A stretch of 64,000 bases of DNA, from assembly GCF_943193085.1 (NCBI RefSeq), contig NZ_CALPCU010000004.1, forward strand, positions 1-64,000, in the 5' to 3' direction. The stretch's first letter is position 1, and every line of letters begins with the position of its first letter. The DNA comes from Vermiculatibacterium agrestimuris. Lineage in GTDB: Bacteria > Bacillota > Clostridia > Oscillospirales > Oscillospiraceae. The notes under the pieces are model-generated. The model saw only the letters and a list, made by a program, of their open reading frames with translations, had not been told where the DNA came from and searched no databases. A program made the position numbers and the translations under genes. Positions 8,586 through 16,087 of the stretch are shown piece after piece.

Positions 8586-10931
8586 GTGAGAAAACGCGTT
8601 TTATCCACCCTGCTGGCCCTGACCATGGTCTTCGCCCTGGTTCCCGCCAGCCTCACCGCCCAGGCGGCCGAGGTCAAAGAGATCAACATTTTCGGCATCG
8701 GCGACTTCGGCGGCGCTCTGGACGACAGCGGCAAGCCCACCGGCAACCCCGGCGGCGCCCGTGTCGTTGGAGCCATGAAGGCTCTGACCGCTGAGGCCGC
8801 CAACCCCATCGTGGTCACCGGCGGCACCATCTACACCGGCTCCGCCATCTCCGAGACCAACCACGGCAAGCCGGTCAATGAGATGCTCAAGGCCATGGGC
8901 GTCCAGTACGCCAGCGTGGGCAACCACGATTTCGACTGGTCCAACATCGACACCCGGGACGAGGTCTTCAACACCTGGCAGACCGAAGGCGGCTTTACCT
9001 TCCTCAACGCCAACGTCTACTACACCCAGGGGGACAAGGCCGGTCAGCGGGTCTTTACCCCCTATGCCACCCAGACCGTAGACGGGGTCAAGATCGGCTT
9101 CTTCGGCGTCATCGGCGAGGACAATATGTCCGCCATCTCCGCTCTGAACACCGAGGGCATCGAGTTCCGCCCCGCCACCGAAGCGGGCATTGAGATGGCC
9201 AAGCTGCTCCGCAGCGAGGAGAAGTGCGACGTGGTCATCGCGCTGGCCCACGTGGCCAGTGTCCAGGACGCCCCCTATGACCTGGACGCCACCGTCAATG
9301 GCGGCATCGGCCCCTTTATTGAGGCTGTCAACGCCGCCTGTAAGGAGGCCGGCGTGAAGGGCCTGGACGGCGTTATGGGCAGCCAGACCACCGCCCCCTG
9401 CCTGGCCGTCATTGACGGCACGGCCGTGGTCAAGGCCCAGAACTACGGCAGGTTCATCGACCAGCTCAATATCAAGGTGGAGGGCGACAAGGTCACCGTC
9501 ACCCCCTCTCTCCATCCTCTGACCCAGATCACCATGAAGGACGGAGAGGAGACGGTCTCCCTCTTCGGCACCGACGAGACCACCCGGGAGAGCCAGCCCG
9601 AGGACGCCGCCTTCAAGGCCGTCTATGACGAGTATAACGACATCCTCACCATACTCATGGACGCCCCCCGGGGCACTGCCGACGCCCACTTCAGCTATGC
9701 CGAGGGGGAGGATCGCTTCAACTATCAGAAGTGGTATCTCCGCCAGAATTGGTACTATGTCAACGAGGTCTACGGTGAGCCCATCGTGGCCTACTTCCAG
9801 AACACCGGCGGCATCCGCAACATCGGCGAGACCGTGGTGGAGCCCGGCGACGAGCTGGCCCTGCGGCTTCTCTACACCGTGGCCCCCTTTGATAACTACA
9901 TCGTCACCATGGACATGACCGGCAAGGACATCAAGACCCTTCTCGCCGGCGAGAGCCAGTATGGCAAGTACACCAGCCTCATGCAGTACGGCCTGGACGT
10001 GACCTACGCCGCCGGCGAGTTTGAGGCCAACGGCGAGGTGGAGAGCGTCAAGCTCAACGGCCAGGAGCTGGAGGACGAGGCGGTCTATCACATCGCCTGC
10101 AACACCTTCCTCTACCCCGGCCCCGGCGACAGCATGGACTTCTCCGCCGGTCAGAACGCCAAGAACATCAACGTCATCAACCGCAACGCCGTGCTGGGCG
10201 CCCTGCTCCACCAGAGCGCCGCGGTGAAGGACGACGCCTTCGCCGTGACCTATGACACCGCCACCGTGGGCGCCGTTACCGTCCCCACCTACAACGCCAA
10301 GGCCACCGTGACCTTCGCTGACAGCGAGCAGGCCCTCTCCGTGGGCCGCAACGAGGTGAAGGTCACCGTCACCTCCCCCTACACCGACCCCTACGCCACC
10401 CCCGCCGAGGTGAGCAATGACTGCACCGTCGCCGTCATCCGGGAGTACGCCGACCAGGACGTCATTCCCGCCGACGTGGTCGACGCCGTCACCCCCCTCA
10501 CCGTGAAGGGTATCTTCCAGGGCAACGACGAGGGCAAGTTCAACGCCGGCGACACCCTGACCATGGATCAGATGTCCGTCATCCTGGCCCGGGCCTGCGG
10601 GGCCGACCTGACAAACGTGGACACCACCCTCGTCCACGGCGAGGTGGCCGACTGGGCCGCCCCCAGCGTGGCTTGGCTCATTGAGAACATCTGGCCCGAC
10701 ATGTGCGAGCCCGAGTATGACGAGGCGGGCAACATCACCGGCTACGGCGCCTATCTGGGCTTCGCCGTCTATGGCGCCGAGGGCCTGACCAACGAGCTGG
10801 CCGCCCTGGCCCAGTACCTGGGTGCGGAGATCGACGCCGCCGCCCTGGTGGAGAGCGCTGGGCTGGAGCCCAACGCCAACATCACCCGGGGCCAGGTGGC
10901 CGTCATCCTGGCTCAGCTGCTGGACGCGTAA
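8586..10931 (+). CDS. Secreted 5'-nucleotidase-like protein with degenerate metal site and SLH-like C-terminus
   Basis: A 781-residue exported protein with a signal peptide (MRKRVLSTLLALTMVFA, cleavage near AQA). Residues 25 to about 300 align with the UshA/5'-nucleotidase metallophosphatase domain and residues of about 350-560 with its C-terminal substrate domain (NTGGIRNIG, APFDNYIV). The GNHDFDW motif and the histidine in ALAHV are kept. The first DxH is DFG (His to Gly), the GDxxxGS motif is GTIYTGS (Asp to Thr), and the GHxH/Q motif is replaced by GSQTT. At least three expected metal ligands are therefore missing and the protein may be a binder or scaffold rather than an enzyme. Residues from about 620 to the end are SLH-like but diverged. 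The start is GTG, since the nearby ATG at 8584 runs straight into TGA. Confidence 0.82.
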   Translation: MRKRVLSTLLALTMVFALVPASLTAQAAEVKEINIFGIGDFGGALDDSGKPTGNPGGARVVGAMKALTAEAANPIVVTGGTIYTGSAISETNHGKPVNEMLKAMGVQYASVGNHDFDWSNIDTRDEVFNTWQTEGGFTFLNANVYYTQGDKAGQRVFTPYATQTVDGVKIGFFGVIGEDNMSAISALNTEGIEFRPATEAGIEMAKLLRSEEKCDVVIALAHVASVQDAPYDLDATVNGGIGPFIEAVNAACKEAGVKGLDGVMGSQTTAPCLAVIDGTAVVKAQNYGRFIDQLNIKVEGDKVTVTPSLHPLTQITMKDGEETVSLFGTDETTRESQPEDAAFKAVYDEYNDILTILMDAPRGTADAHFSYAEGEDRFNYQKWYLRQNWYYVNEVYGEPIVAYFQNTGGIRNIGETVVEPGDELALRLLYTVAPFDNYIVTMDMTGKDIKTLLAGESQYGKYTSLMQYGLDVTYAAGEFEANGEVESVKLNGQELEDEAVYHIACNTFLYPGPGDSMDFSAGQNAKNINVINRNAVLGALLHQSAAVKDDAFAVTYDTATVGAVTVPTYNAKATVTFADSEQALSVGRNEVKVTVTSPYTDPYATPAEVSNDCTVAVIREYADQDVIPADVVDAVTPLTVKGIFQGNDEGKFNAGDTLTMDQMSVILARACGADLTNVDTTLVHGEVADWAAPSVAWLIENIWPDMCEPEYDEAGNITGYGAYLGFAVYGAEGLTNELAALAQYLGAEIDAAALVESAGLEPNANITRGQVAVILAQLLDA

Positions 10932-10956
10932 GCCGTACCCCTTGCCTATAAAAAAA

Positions 10957-10990
10957 GGCCGCCCTTCCCACCGGGAAGGGCGGCCTCTTT
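10957..10990. terminator. Bidirectional terminator between convergent genes
   Basis: A perfect 13-bp stem (10957-10969 with 10973-10985), loop ACC, flanked by A-run and T-run. It serves the SLH protein (+) and the amidase (-). Confidence 0.92.
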
Positions 10991-10997
10991 TTCCTTT

Positions 10998-12581
10998 TCA
11001 CTCTTCAGGGCTCATAAGGGCCTTGGCCGCTTTCGCCTCATCTCTGGCCCGGTAGTCGGCCTCCTTGGCCTCAATGCTCTCCGCCGTCTTGGCCGGCAGC
11101 GTGGACAGATAGGCTTGGATCCCCTTGGCCGTCCCCTGGGCCAGCTTCTCCTGATAGGCCGGATCCACCAGCTTCACCAGCTCCTCATGGCAGGACATGA
11201 ATCCGGTCTCCAGCAGGGCGGCGGGCATGTAGGTCTCCCGCAGCACCACGTAATCGTTGGTGAGCAGGCCCCGGTCGATGGAGCCCGCTGCGGCGCACAC
11301 CGCCGACTGGATCATTCCCGCCAGCCGCTCCCCCTCCTTGCTGCCGGGATAGGAGTAGGTAAAGGTGCCCTGGAAGGCCCGGTTGGTGACACTGGCGTTG
11401 GCGTGGATGGAGACGAAGATGTCCCCCCGCACCGCGTTGGCGATGTCACAGCGGTCATAGAGATCCATGTACTCGTCCCCAGTCCGGGTAAAGACCACAT
11501 TGTAGCCCTTCTCCCGCAGCAGCTGCCCCACCCGCAGGGTGATGGGCAGGGTGAGGTCCTTTTCCATGACCTCCTCATAGACGGCCCCGGAGGCGCTGCC
11601 CCCATGGCCCGCGTCCAGAACCACGGTAAAGGCCATGGCGTCCTCCGGCTCCTCCACCGACACCGGGGGCCGGCCCGTCTCCGAGGGGAAGGTCTGGATG
11701 ATAATGGACTGCCGCTGCCTGTCCGTCATGATGAGCAGGTTTTCCTCCATGGAACAGCCCTTGGCCAGATCCAGCACCACCCGGGTAGTGCCGGCCCAGT
11801 CGGGATAAAGGTCTGTGCCGTGCTGGGCATAGCGCACCCGCTCCACCGTGGGATTCTCCGGCGCCATACTGCCGTCCTTCCCCGTGCCGATGACAAAGCC
11901 CTGCAAGTCGATGGCCACCCGGTCGCCCAAATCAACGATGGTGTACCGGGGTTCCCGGTTCAGCCGCAGGGTGATGCTCTGGGCGTTGTCGTCGCTCTCC
12001 ACGCGCAGGAGCAGTCCGTCGGCGGCCTTGGGCCCCTCCGGCTCCGGTATGAGCCAGGGCGCGGTGATGGAGGCAGCAAAGTCGGCATTGCTCCAGTCCA
12101 CCTGGGCGTGGAGCTGCTCGGAGACAAACCGCAGGGGCACCAGCGTCCGCTCCACCCCGTCATACTTGGCCACGCAGGCCGGCACAGCGCCGGGCAGAGC
12201 CACGCTCTGGCCGTTGACCACCGCTGTGGCGGAGCCCAGGGTGAGTACGATGGTGTCCGCATCGTTGAAGATGACCACCTGGCGGGTCTCCTTCATCCAC
12301 AGCACCGTGGCCCCCAGCGCCTCGGCAACAGGCCGCACGGGCACCAGCGTGCGGCCGTCCCAGCCGTTCACCGTGCGGATGACCCCCGGCACATCCAGCT
12401 CCAGCGCCTCGCCGTTAAGGCTGACCGCCACCCGGCGTGCCTGGGCGGGCTCCTCATAGCGGCCCAGGGCCTCGTCGTGGAACTGAACGGATATGTAGTT
12501 GGCCTCTTTGGCGGCCCGGACGGGCCCGGCCCCTGCCATCAGCAGGACAAGGGCGCAGAAAAAAGCGAGATATCTTTTCAT
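10998..12581 (-). CDS. Secreted N-acetylmuramoyl-L-alanine amidase with copper-amine-oxidase-type N-terminal repeats
   Basis: A 527-residue exported murein hydrolase. A signal peptide (MKRYLAFFCALVLLMAGAG) is followed by a copper-amine-oxidase N-like domain at about 35-185 (GRTLVPVRPVAEALGA and TLVPLRFVSEQL), an AMIN-like beta domain at about 200-300, and an Amidase_3 zinc domain at about 320-495. Zinc and catalytic residues are visible: His in LDAGHGG, Glu in VYEEVMEKD, His in SIHANA and Glu in LLETGF. The enzyme cuts the bond between muramic acid and the stem peptide during cell separation. The ATG at 12581 has AAGGAG 8 bases upstream. Confidence 0.92.
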   Translation of the reverse strand: MKRYLAFFCALVLLMAGAGPVRAAKEANYISVQFHDEALGRYEEPAQARRVAVSLNGEALELDVPGVIRTVNGWDGRTLVPVRPVAEALGATVLWMKETRQVVIFNDADTIVLTLGSATAVVNGQSVALPGAVPACVAKYDGVERTLVPLRFVSEQLHAQVDWSNADFAASITAPWLIPEPEGPKAADGLLLRVESDDNAQSITLRLNREPRYTIVDLGDRVAIDLQGFVIGTGKDGSMAPENPTVERVRYAQHGTDLYPDWAGTTRVVLDLAKGCSMEENLLIMTDRQRQSIIIQTFPSETGRPPVSVEEPEDAMAFTVVLDAGHGGSASGAVYEEVMEKDLTLPITLRVGQLLREKGYNVVFTRTGDEYMDLYDRCDIANAVRGDIFVSIHANASVTNRAFQGTFTYSYPGSKEGERLAGMIQSAVCAAAGSIDRGLLTNDYVVLRETYMPAALLETGFMSCHEELVKLVDPAYQEKLAQGTAKGIQAYLSTLPAKTAESIEAKEADYRARDEAKAAKALMSPEE

Positions 12582-12618
12582 GGATAAACTCCTTGCGGTT
12601 GCGGCAGTTTTCCCTCCC

Positions 12619-12647
12619 ATTCTACCCCATCCCCGCCTCGCCGTCAA
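12619..12647 (-). promoter_or_regulatory. Promoter of the amidase gene
   Basis: Minus-strand TTGACG (12647-12642), 17-bp spacer, TAGAAT (12624-12619). Confidence 0.78.
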
Positions 12648-12702
12648 TAAAACAGCCGGAATTTAGTTTACATAATTTTTACCAGCTTTGGAATCACCGC
12701 CC

Positions 12703-12731
12703 TTGTTTTTTTCCTGCTTCTGTGGTATGAT
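12703..12731 (+). promoter_or_regulatory. Promoter of the DtxR/MntR-type regulator
   Basis: TTGTTT (12703-12708), 17-bp spacer, TATGAT (12726-12731). An AT-rich stretch at 12660-12680 upstream could hold a metal-regulator site, but no clear inverted repeat is seen. Confidence 0.6.
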
Positions 12732-12758
12732 GAAAAAACAGGAAAGGGAGGCGTGTAC

Positions 12759-13124
12759 ATGAAGATCCAGGAATCGGGCGAGGACTATCTGGAGGCCATT
12801 CTGGCGCTCAAGCAGGAGACCGGGCTTGTCCACGCCATCGACGTAGCCCACCGCTTGGGTTTTTCCAAGCCCAGCGTCAGCCGGGCCATGAAGCTGCTCC
12901 GGGAGGACGGGGAGATCACCGTGGACGCCGACGGCGCCATTGAGCTGACCGACAAGGGCCGGGAGATCGCCGAGCGCATCTACGAGCGGCACCGTCTGCT
13001 CACCCTCTGGTTTACCGAGCTTGGCGTCAGCGAAGCCCAGGCCGCCGTGGACGCCTGCCGGGTGGAGCACGACGTCAGCGCCGAGACCTTCCAGAGGCTG
13101 AAGGAGCACTTTTCCGCCTTGTGA
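12759..13124 (+). CDS. Metal-dependent transcriptional regulator, DtxR/MntR family
   Basis: A 121-residue regulator that would repress metal-transport genes when Mn(II) or Fe(II) is bound. A winged helix-turn-helix occupies about residues 8-65 (HAIDVAHRLGFSKPSVSRAM) and a short dimerisation domain follows. MntR-type ligands are present: Asp9 and Glu12 in EDYLEAI, His78 in YERHRLL, and Glu103-His104 in RVEHD. It is somewhat shorter than Bacillus MntR (142). The ATG at 12759 is 7 bases from GGGAGG; the in-frame GTG at 12753 is too close to that site. Manganese rather than iron is the better guess from the ligands. Confidence 0.85.
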   Translation: MKIQESGEDYLEAILALKQETGLVHAIDVAHRLGFSKPSVSRAMKLLREDGEITVDADGAIELTDKGREIAERIYERHRLLTLWFTELGVSEAQAAVDACRVEHDVSAETFQRLKEHFSAL

Positions 13125-13155
13125 GCCTCTTCCCAAAAAAGTGCCGAAAAAGGGC

Positions 13156-13185
13156 TTGACAAAAATAGGGCGGCTATGGTAACAT
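13156..13185 (+). promoter_or_regulatory. Promoter of tRNA-Leu
   Basis: TTGACA (13156-13161), 18-bp spacer, TAACAT (13180-13185), ending 29 bp before the mature tRNA. Confidence 0.75.
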
Positions 13186-13214
13186 ATCTCTTGCGCTGAA
13201 CGGCGCAATAGAAC

Positions 13215-13301
13215 GCACGAGTGGTGGAATTGGTAGACTCGCCGGCTTCAGGTGCCGGTGTTCGCAAGGACGTGTGGGTTCGAGTCCCACCTCGTGCACC
13301 A
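13215..13301 (+). tRNA. tRNA-Leu (anticodon CAG)
   Basis: The acceptor arm GCACGAG (13215-13221) pairs with CTCGTGC (13291-13297), followed by A and an encoded CCA. The anticodon loop is TTCAGGT on a CCGGC/GCCGG stem, giving anticodon CAG. A long variable arm and the GGTTCGAGTCC T-arm confirm a class II leucine tRNA of 87 nt. Confidence 0.97.
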
Positions 13302-13310
13302 AAACAGGAA

Positions 13311-13342
13311 ACCCCGGAACCGTAAAGGTTCCGGGGTTTTTA
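13311..13342 (+). terminator. Terminator of tRNA-Leu
   Basis: An 11-bp stem (13311-13321 with 13327-13337) with loop GTAAA, followed by a T-run. Confidence 0.92.
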
Positions 13343-13401
13343 TTCTGTCTGCACCGGACAGCAACTGCCCGGCGGCGAAAATCGACCGGTTTCAAAACTT
13401 C

Positions 13402-13429
13402 TTTACATTTTTTGCCGTCGGTGTATAAT
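13402..13429 (+). promoter_or_regulatory. Promoter of the orphan two-helix membrane protein
   Basis: TTTACA (13402-13407), 16-bp spacer, TATAAT (13424-13429). Confidence 0.7.
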
Positions 13430-13461
13430 AATATCCAACAGAAGGTGTGAGGCGATCGTGT

Positions 13462-14502
13462 ATGAAGGGCTTGGAGAAGTATAAAACCTCCCTGATCGGG
13501 ATGGGCTGCTTGATCGGAGGCGACATTCTCGCCCTGATCCTATACCTCTGCTGCCTGTATGCCCAGGGGAACGGCGGCGGAGGAGTGGCGCTGGAGATCA
13601 TCGCAAATATTTTGATCGTTTTGATCTCCGTGCTGTCCACCTCCATCATCTCCGTGCCGCTGATTGAGGTGCGGGGAAAAAACACGCTGTGCCAGCAGCT
13701 GCTGACCGGCGATGTGCTGCGCACGCCCCAGCTTTTCGACTCCCTGACCGACGAGCAGAAGGGAGATGTGCTGCAGACCCTGGAGTCCGCCGTGTATTTT
13801 GATTCTGACCCCGCAAAGGGGGATATGTACGCCAGTATCCGCAGGAAAATAAACAACCAGTCCCTGAAAGCGGACTACTACTTCACCTCCTGCGAATATA
13901 GTGTACGGTGCTCCGTTGAGGGAGATTTCATTCGAAAGACCATTTTGAAGAAAACCAGCATCCTGTCCTACAAGCCCATGACCCTTTCCGATTTTCCCCT
14001 GTGCATCACCTCTTTTCCCGAGATCGAAAATCAGGACTTTCTGCAGGTCTCTCTTCTGAAGGTAAACGGCCGGGACTGCAGTCTGGAGGACGACATCCGC
14101 TCGGAAAAAACCAAGCTCACCGATCCGCTGCCCAAAAAAAGCGGATATACCGCGACCATGAAGCATTTGTACGCCCGCACCCTCTCCCTGACTCCCACAA
14201 AGCCGGCTGTGGTGGAGGTGGAATACACCACCGTCGTGCCCAAAAACGACAAATCCTACATCTGCCGGGTCAGCGCCCCCTGCCGGAAATTCAAATTCCA
14301 TTTCGATATGGATGGGGAAAACAAGGATCAATACCGGGTCGCCCTGAGCGCCTTCGGCTTTATTGACGACGGAAATTCCTCCTTTAATCATCACGACGAC
14401 GCCCCCTCCGCCTCCATCGAGCTCAACGACTGGATCTTTACCCAGGACGGCGTAGCGGTCACCATTCTCGAAAAAAGTTTGGTTCCCGCCGGGGTGCAGT
14501 AG
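13462..14502 (+). CDS. Uncharacterised protein with two N-terminal transmembrane helices
   Basis: A 346-residue protein that I do not recognise. Two hydrophobic helices lie at about residues 6-30 (SLIGMGCLIGGDILALILYL) and 39-62, and then a soluble domain of about 280 residues that is rich in beta-type alternation and contains several cysteines (YYFTSCEYSVRCSVEG; YICRVSAPCRKF). No catalytic motif is obvious. The ATG at 13462 has GAGG 9 bases upstream; an in-frame GTG at 13447 is possible. Base composition and codon use are less GC-biased than the neighbours, and it sits just behind a tRNA gene, so horizontal acquisition is plausible. It has its own promoter and no operon partner. Confidence 0.7.
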   Translation: MKGLEKYKTSLIGMGCLIGGDILALILYLCCLYAQGNGGGGVALEIIANILIVLISVLSTSIISVPLIEVRGKNTLCQQLLTGDVLRTPQLFDSLTDEQKGDVLQTLESAVYFDSDPAKGDMYASIRRKINNQSLKADYYFTSCEYSVRCSVEGDFIRKTILKKTSILSYKPMTLSDFPLCITSFPEIENQDFLQVSLLKVNGRDCSLEDDIRSEKTKLTDPLPKKSGYTATMKHLYARTLSLTPTKPAVVEVEYTTVVPKNDKSYICRVSAPCRKFKFHFDMDGENKDQYRVALSAFGFIDDGNSSFNHHDDAPSASIELNDWIFTQDGVAVTILEKSLVPAGVQ

Positions 14503-14509
14503 AATTTTC

Positions 14510-14538
14510 TTGACAATGGGCATAATATGATTTAGAAT
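14510..14538 (+). promoter_or_regulatory. Consensus promoter of a tiny transcription unit
   Basis: TTGACA (14510-14515), 17-bp spacer, TAGAAT (14533-14538). It starts 8 bp after the stop of the membrane-protein gene. Confidence 0.75.
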
Positions 14539-14561
14539 TTAACCAGAAAGGAGTGTTTGAG

Positions 14562-14606
14562 ATGGTCAAGCTCCATAGAAATATGTACGAGGAGGATTGG
14601 ATCTGA
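14562..14606 (+). CDS. 14-residue ORF in a stand-alone short transcript
   Basis: ATG at 14562 opens MVKLHRNMYEEDWI and stops at TGA. AAGGAG (14548-14553) lies 8 bases upstream, a full-strength ribosome-binding site. The unit has its own consensus promoter and its own terminator, giving a transcript of about 120-130 nt. The ORF end can pair with following sequence (GGAGGAT with ATCCTCTCC), so translation could affect RNA folding. It may encode a real micropeptide, be a leader, or mark an sRNA. The function is unknown. Confidence 0.45.
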   Translation: MVKLHRNMYEEDWI

Positions 14607-14633
14607 TCCTCTCCTCTGTATAAACGGGATCAC

Positions 14634-14669
14634 ATGGGCAGCGTGGCTTACACGCTGCCCATTTATTTT
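14634..14669 (+). terminator. Terminator of the tiny transcription unit
   Basis: A 12-bp perfect stem (14634-14645 with 14651-14662), loop GCTTA, followed by TTATTTTG. Confidence 0.85.
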
Positions 14670-14718
14670 GTCCGGAAGCGCGCCGCCGGCCTTTCATTGC
14701 GGCGTCCGGGCAAAAAAA

Positions 14719-14755
14719 GAGGCCGGGGAGTCCAGCTCCCCGGCCTCTTTTTTTC
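14719..14755. terminator. Bidirectional terminator at the end of the lysis cassette
   Basis: A 12-bp stem (14719-14730 with 14736-14747) flanked by seven A and seven T. It ends the minus-strand lysis cassette and insulates the + strand. Confidence 0.92.
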
Positions 14756-14951
14756 ACTCTACCTCCGGAAGTCCCGCCATGCTGGTCAACAGGGACAGGA
14801 TCCCCGCCACCGCCGAGGCGCTGACCACCGCCGGCCAGTTGACCTCCCCCATGACCGCCGCTGTGCCGATGGTCGCGGCGGCGGTTTGGGCCACCGTTTT
14901 CACCGCCCGGACGCCCGCCGCCCGGAACCACGCTTTCCAATATTGATCCAT
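14754..14951 (-). CDS. Phage-type holin
   Basis: A 65-residue membrane protein that resembles r1t-type holins: an amphipathic start (MDQYWKAWFRAAGVRAVKTV), a small-residue-rich first helix (AQTAAATIGTAAV), a turn with NWP, and a second helix (AVVSASAVAGILSLLTSMAG). Holins form membrane pores that let endolysin reach the wall. The start at 14951 is 6-7 bases from GGAGGGG; an in-frame ATG at 14966 would touch the previous stop codon. It is the last gene of a three-gene lysis cassette. Confidence 0.8.
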   Translation of the reverse strand: MDQYWKAWFRAAGVRAVKTVAQTAAATIGTAAVMGEVNWPAVVSASAVAGILSLLTSMAGLPEVE

Positions 14952-14966
14952 CCTGTTCCCCTCCAT

Positions 14967-15185
14967 CTATTTATGGTCGTCCTCCAAATTGGCAAGACGG
15001 CGGTTCACCGCCTTGATCTGCTCCTCCAGAACCGGCACCCGCTGGGCAAAGTTGTTGTGCGCTCGCACCTCCCTCGTCAGCTCCTCCAGCTTGGTATCGG
15101 TGACGGCCTGGGCTCTGCTGTTGGCAATGAGCACCCCCGCCAGGGTCATCGAGCCTGTGATGACCGCCGCAATGACAGCTTCCAT
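14967..15185 (-). CDS. Small membrane/coiled-coil protein of a lysis cassette (XhlA-like)
   Basis: A 72-residue protein with one N-terminal hydrophobic helix (MEAVIAAVITGSMTLAGVLI) and a charged C-terminal coiled coil (EEQIKAVNRRLANLEDDHK). Proteins of this shape, such as XhlA of PBSX-type prophages, sit between endolysin and holin and tether or assist lysis. Its SD (GAGGGG) overlaps the endolysin stop, so translation is coupled. Confidence 0.65.
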   Translation of the reverse strand: MEAVIAAVITGSMTLAGVLIANSRAQAVTDTKLEELTREVRAHNNFAQRVPVLEEQIKAVNRRLANLEDDHK

Positions 15186-15198
15186 CGCCCCGGCCCCC

Positions 15199-15921
15199 TC
15201 ACGCTCTTCCGCCGGGGCCGCCAAAAAGCCCCAGCCTGTCCATCCATACCAGGGGCTGGAGGTTCTGCTCCCAGACCCCCGCCGCTCCGGTCTCATCCAT
15301 TTTGATCACCCCGTTATTGATGGCCCTGGTCGCCGCCGCCTGGGCCCAGGCCGGCATCTCCGCCACATACCTGTAGATCTTCATATTTTCTTCCTCCGTC
15401 TCCCGCCGGGCCGCCCCGGCGGCATAGTCGGGGCAGCAGTAGCCCCGGATGTACCTGCCGTCCACCCGCATCTCCCGCAGCCCCACCCGGCTGTCCGAGC
15501 CCATGTTTCCCTCCATCACACAGATGGTCTCTCCCACGGTATCCACCACCATGCCCACATGGTTGGGCGCCTTGGCACAGTCTCCCCTGCCGTCGTCGTC
15601 CCAGGCGTAGAGCATCAGGTCGCCGACCTGGGGGCGGTAGGCGTCGTCCTCCACCCACCGGCCCAGGGCCTTGTAGCGCTTGATGAGCTCTCCGCAGGAG
15701 CACTCCGGGGGCATGATGTCCGTCAGCCCCGCCGCAATGCCTGCCGCCGACACCGCGGCGGCGCACCAGTCCATGGTATAGCTCATCCGCACGCCCCGGG
15801 GCAGGGGCCTGTGGGAGTTGTAGACGTCGATGATGTGCCGGTGCCTGTCGTCCCCCTTTTTGGCCCCCTGCCACTGGCAGAGGATGTCCGCCACGCTATG
15901 GCGCAGTTCCTTTTCCGTCAT
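15199..15921 (-). CDS. Endolysin-like CHAP/NlpC-P60-type peptidase
   Basis: A 240-residue cysteine peptidase without a signal peptide, as expected for a holin-dependent endolysin. The catalytic cysteine is in MDWCAAAVSA at about residue 45, the histidine in PNHVGMVV and a polar residue in EGNMGS. The C-terminal 60 residues (from KIYRYVAEMPAWAQAAATRA) form an SLH-like or wall-binding module common on clostridial phage endolysins. AGGAGGGG lies just upstream of the ATG at 15921. No other phage genes are visible within several kilobases. Confidence 0.82.
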   Translation of the reverse strand: MTEKELRHSVADILCQWQGAKKGDDRHRHIIDVYNSHRPLPRGVRMSYTMDWCAAAVSAAGIAAGLTDIMPPECSCGELIKRYKALGRWVEDDAYRPQVGDLMLYAWDDDGRGDCAKAPNHVGMVVDTVGETICVMEGNMGSDSRVGLREMRVDGRYIRGYCCPDYAAGAARRETEEENMKIYRYVAEMPAWAQAAATRAINNGVIKMDETGAAGVWEQNLQPLVWMDRLGLFGGPGGRA

Positions 15922-16027
15922 TTCTTCCCCTCCTTTTTCTTTTGTGGACTCTATTTTCTCTCTCCCCGCCCCCGCCGCTTTGACGATTCGATACATCCAA
16001 GCTCCGCAAAAATCGGATAAATTCATT

Positions 16028-16056
16028 TTTACATTCCGGGAAATTAGGCGTATAAT
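16028..16056 (+). promoter_or_regulatory. Promoter of the GH13-greA operon
   Basis: TTTACA (16028-16033), 17-bp spacer, TATAAT (16051-16056). Confidence 0.82.
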
Positions 16057-16087
16057 GAGAGGGTATTTCCCTTAAGGAGGCGAATCC

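Noticed and set aside
13215..15921. Prophage or integrative element inserted at tRNA-Leu
   Set aside because: The location and the lysis genes suggested it, but no integrase was found and no copy of the tRNA 3' end was noticed downstream. Kept only as an accessory patch.
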